Shown: piece after piece, positions 21,828 through 23,690 of the stretch
Numbering within the stretch: the first letter of the stretch is position 1
Layout of the letters: each line of letters starts with the position of its first letter
Origin: an uncultured Lachnospiraceae bacterium
GTDB taxonomy: Bacteria > Bacillota > Clostridia > Lachnospirales > Lachnospiraceae
NCBI GenBank assembly: GCA_947177925.1
Contig: CAMWWJ010000008.1
Span: 1-23,690 of the forward strand
Length of the DNA: 23,690 bases
Direction of reading: 5' to 3'
The notes under the pieces: generated by a model
The model's input: only the letters and a program-made list of their open reading frames with translations
Told to the model about the DNA's origin: nothing
Database searches by the model: none
Program-made: the position numbers and the translations under genes

Positions 21828-22589
21828 ATGAGCGTTATTTCAATGAAACAATTATTAGAAGCAGGTGTTCACTTCGGACATCAGACAAGAAGATGGAATC
21901 CTAAAATGGCTCCATACATCTACACAGAAAGAAACGGTATCCATATCATCGACCTGCAGACATCTGTAGGAAAAGTGGATGAGGCTTATGATGCAGTATC
22001 ACAGATCGTTGCAGCAGGCGGCACCATTCTTTTTGTAGGTACAAAAAAGCAGGCTCAGGATGCTGTTAAGGCAGAAGCAGAGCGTTGTGGAATGTATTAT
22101 GTAAATGAAAGATGGTTAGGCGGTATGCTTACCAACTTTAAGACTATCCAGAGCAGAATTGAAAGATTAAAAGCAATTGAAACAATGTCTGAAGACGGAA
22201 CTTTTGATGTTCTTCCTAAGAAAGAAGTTATCGCATTAAAGAAAGAATGGGAAAAGCTGGAAAAGAACTTAGGCGGAATTAAAAATATGAAGAGAGTACC
22301 GGATGCAATCTTCGTAGTAGATCCTAAAAAAGAGAGAATCTGTATTCAGGAAGCACATTCTCTTGGAATCACTTTAATCGGTATTGCTGATACAAACTGC
22401 GATCCGGAAGAGCTTGATTTTGTGATTCCGGGCAATGATGATGCAATCCGTGCTGTAAAATTAATCGTAGCGAAAATGGCAGATGCTGTAATCGAAGCAA
22501 ATCAAGGTGAAATCGGAGAAGTTTCAGAAGAAGCAGAGGAAGCCTCTGAAGAAGTAGTTGAAGCAGAAGAAGAAACCGTAGAAGCATAA
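21828..22589 (+). CDS. rpsB: 30S ribosomal protein S2 (uS2)
   Basis: S2 binds the head-body junction of the 30S subunit. The frame opens at ATG 21795, but that codon lies in the 3' arm of the leader stem and has no ribosome-binding site; GGAGGT at about 21813-21818 selects ATG 21828, giving MSVISMKQLLEAGVHFGHQTRRWNP, the standard S2 N-terminus, and 253 residues. Family motifs include MAPYIYTERNGIHIIDLQ, LFVGTKKQAQ, YVNERWLGGMLTNFKTI and DTNCDP. A Glu-rich acidic tail of about 25 residues (EIGEVSEEAEEASEEVVEAEEE) ends the protein, as in many Clostridia. Codon use is more restricted than in the flagellar genes, fitting high expression. tsf follows after 28 bases. Confidence 0.98.
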   Translation: MSVISMKQLLEAGVHFGHQTRRWNPKMAPYIYTERNGIHIIDLQTSVGKVDEAYDAVSQIVAAGGTILFVGTKKQAQDAVKAEAERCGMYYVNERWLGGMLTNFKTIQSRIERLKAIETMSEDGTFDVLPKKEVIALKKEWEKLEKNLGGIKNMKRVPDAIFVVDPKKERICIQEAHSLGITLIGIADTNCDPEELDFVIPGNDDAIRAVKLIVAKMADAVIEANQGEIGEVSEEAEEASEEVVEAEEETVEA

Positions 22590-22617
22590 GAATTTTGATT
22601 AGTTGGAGGAAAGAAAC

Positions 22618-23553
22618 ATGGCTATTACAGCAGCAATGGTAAAAGAATTAAGAGAAATGACTGGTGCAGGCATGATGGACTGTAAGAAGGCTCTTACAGA
22701 AACAGATGGCGATATGGATGCAGCAGTAGAATTTTTAAGAAAGAACGGACAGGCAAAGGCTGAAAAGAAGGCAGGAAGAATTGCAGCAGAAGGTCTTTGC
22801 AAGGTTGTAGTAAAGGATGATAAAACAGCAGCAGTTGTAGAAGTAAACTCTGAAACAGACTTTGTTGCCAAAAATGAAGAGTTCCAGAAATTCGTAGCAG
22901 CAGTAGCGGATCAGGCTCTTGCAACAAGTGCGGCAGATATTGATGCTTTCTTAGCTGAAAGCTGGAATGTGGATTCTTCTAAGACCGTTAAGGATGCTTT
23001 AGTAGAAAAAGTTGCGGTTATCGGTGAAAATCTGACGATTAGAAGATTTGCAAAGGTAGAGGCTGCTAACGGATGTGTTGTTTCTTACACACATGGCGGT
23101 GGCAGAATCGGTGTTATCGTAGAAGCTGAAACAAACGTAGTGAACGATGCAGTGAAGGAAGCGCTTACCAATGTTGCAATGCAGGTTGCAGCTTTATATC
23201 CAAAGTATGTTTCTGAAGAAGAAATCAGCGCTGACTATGTAGAGCATGAAAAAGAAATCTTAAAAGCACAGATTATGAACGATCCAAAAGAATCACAGAA
23301 ACCGGAAAAAGTGATTGAAGGAATGATTCAAGGACGTATCAAGAAAGAATTAAAAGAAATCTGTTTGTTAGATCAGGTATATGTAAAGGCTGAAGACGGC
23401 AAGCAGACAGTAGGTCAGTACATTGCACAGGTTGGAAAAGAAAACAATGCGGATCTGAAGGTTGTGAAATTCGTTCGTTTTGAGACCGGTGAAGGTATTG
23501 AAAAGAAGGAAGAGGATTTTGCGGCTGAGGTTGCGGCACAGATGAACGCATAA
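22618..23553 (+). CDS. tsf: Elongation factor Ts (EF-Ts)
   Basis: EF-Ts is the nucleotide-exchange factor of EF-Tu. The frame reaches TTG 22603, but GGAGGAAAG at 22605-22613 points to ATG 22618, giving MAITAAMVKELREMTGAGMMDCKKAL, the canonical N-terminal UBA-like domain, and 311 residues. The EF-Tu-contact motif TDFVAKNEEF is present at about residues 80-90. The dimerisation region and C-terminal helix (VVKFVRFETGEGIEKKEEDFAAEV) complete the protein. It is co-transcribed with rpsB, the near-universal arrangement, and is followed by a strong terminator, so pyrH and frr, if adjacent as in B. subtilis, are in a separate unit. Confidence 0.98.
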   Translation: MAITAAMVKELREMTGAGMMDCKKALTETDGDMDAAVEFLRKNGQAKAEKKAGRIAAEGLCKVVVKDDKTAAVVEVNSETDFVAKNEEFQKFVAAVADQALATSAADIDAFLAESWNVDSSKTVKDALVEKVAVIGENLTIRRFAKVEAANGCVVSYTHGGGRIGVIVEAETNVVNDAVKEALTNVAMQVAALYPKYVSEEEISADYVEHEKEILKAQIMNDPKESQKPEKVIEGMIQGRIKKELKEICLLDQVYVKAEDGKQTVGQYIAQVGKENNADLKVVKFVRFETGEGIEKKEEDFAAEVAAQMNA

Positions 23554-23590
23554 GTGAACTTTGCATCTGAAACAATGAAATAAAAATATG

Positions 23591-23657
23591 AGGCTCTGGA
23601 AGCCTTGTAATCATGCATTTTCAAGTGATTATGAGGATTTCAGAGTCTTTTTATTTT
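23591..23657 (+). terminator. Rho-independent terminator after tsf
   Basis: AGGCTCTGGAA (23591-23601) pairs with TTCAGAGTCT (about 23639-23648), allowing G-U pairs. An inner stem TAATCA/TGATTA extends the hairpin. It is followed directly by a T-rich tract (TTTTTATTTT, ending 23657). This is a strong intrinsic terminator ending the rpsB-tsf unit. Confidence 0.88.
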
Positions 23658-23690
23658 GAAAACGAAACTTAAATTAAGCACTATTAATAA

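Noticed and set aside
1..23690. Mobile elements, CRISPR arrays, tRNA or rRNA genes
   Set aside because: No transposase, integrase, terminal inverted repeats, spaced direct repeats or cloverleaf-type sequence was recognised; the genes are nearly continuous and colinear with known fla/che operons.

Overview
The window is one continuous, all-plus-strand stretch of a large flagellar/chemotaxis (fla/che) operon that ends in the ribosomal genes rpsB and tsf. The gene content points to a motile, Gram-positive, moderately low-GC Clostridia, and I infer the Lachnospiraceae. Supporting features are FliY in place of a short FliN, the CheC/CheD adaptation branch, strong GGAGG-type ribosome-binding sites, a sigma-28 gene inside the operon, and the order sigma factor - small membrane protein - rpsB - tsf that Bacillus subtilis shares. 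No insertion sequence, phage gene, tRNA, rRNA or CRISPR array was seen.

Layout: (1) 1-1343, stator and basal body: motB (5' end outside the window) and fliL. (2) 1382-3942, switch and response regulator: fliM, fliY, cheY. (3) 3944-9410, type III export apparatus: fliO, fliP, fliQ, fliR, flhB, flhA. (4) 9410-12282, placement, number and brake: flhF, flhG and a PilZ-domain protein of the YcgR type. (5) 12290-17055, chemotaxis core: cheB, cheA, cheW, cheC, cheD. (6) 17055-21563, sigma-28 and a little-known accessory set: a small two-helix membrane protein, the FliA/SigD sigma factor, a FapA (DUF342) protein, a 106-residue basic protein, a membrane-anchored coiled-coil protein with a C-terminal helix-turn-helix-like tail, and a membrane-anchored protein with only the LysM-like part of MltG. 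(7) 21564-23690: a hairpin terminator, a near-consensus extended -10 promoter, a structured leader, rpsB, tsf and a strong terminator.

The genes fit one machine. MotB (with FliL) is the stator, and FliM/FliY is the switch that CheY-P binds. FliOPQR-FlhBA export the axial subunits, and FlhF/FlhG set where and how many flagella are built. The PilZ protein probably ties rotation to c-di-GMP. CheA/CheW make CheY-P, FliY and CheC remove it, and CheB/CheD modify receptors. CheR, CheV and receptors are not in the window. The sigma factor would then drive late genes elsewhere. Compared with the B. subtilis operon, the backbone is colinear, and the added genes are pilZ, the small membrane protein, fapA, the 106-residue protein and the MltG-like protein. 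The protein at 20128-20871 sits where B. subtilis has swrB and has a similar layout.

Several obvious start codons are probably wrong, because the ribosome-binding sites point further downstream (fliM, flhG, cheB, cheC, the 106-residue protein, the SwrB-like and MltG-like proteins, rpsB, tsf). There is no gene-free stretch over 300 bases. The largest gaps are 21564-21827 (terminator, promoter and leader) and 23554-23690 (terminator). Most of the window is ordinary core flagellar biology; the least explained part is the accessory set after the sigma factor.
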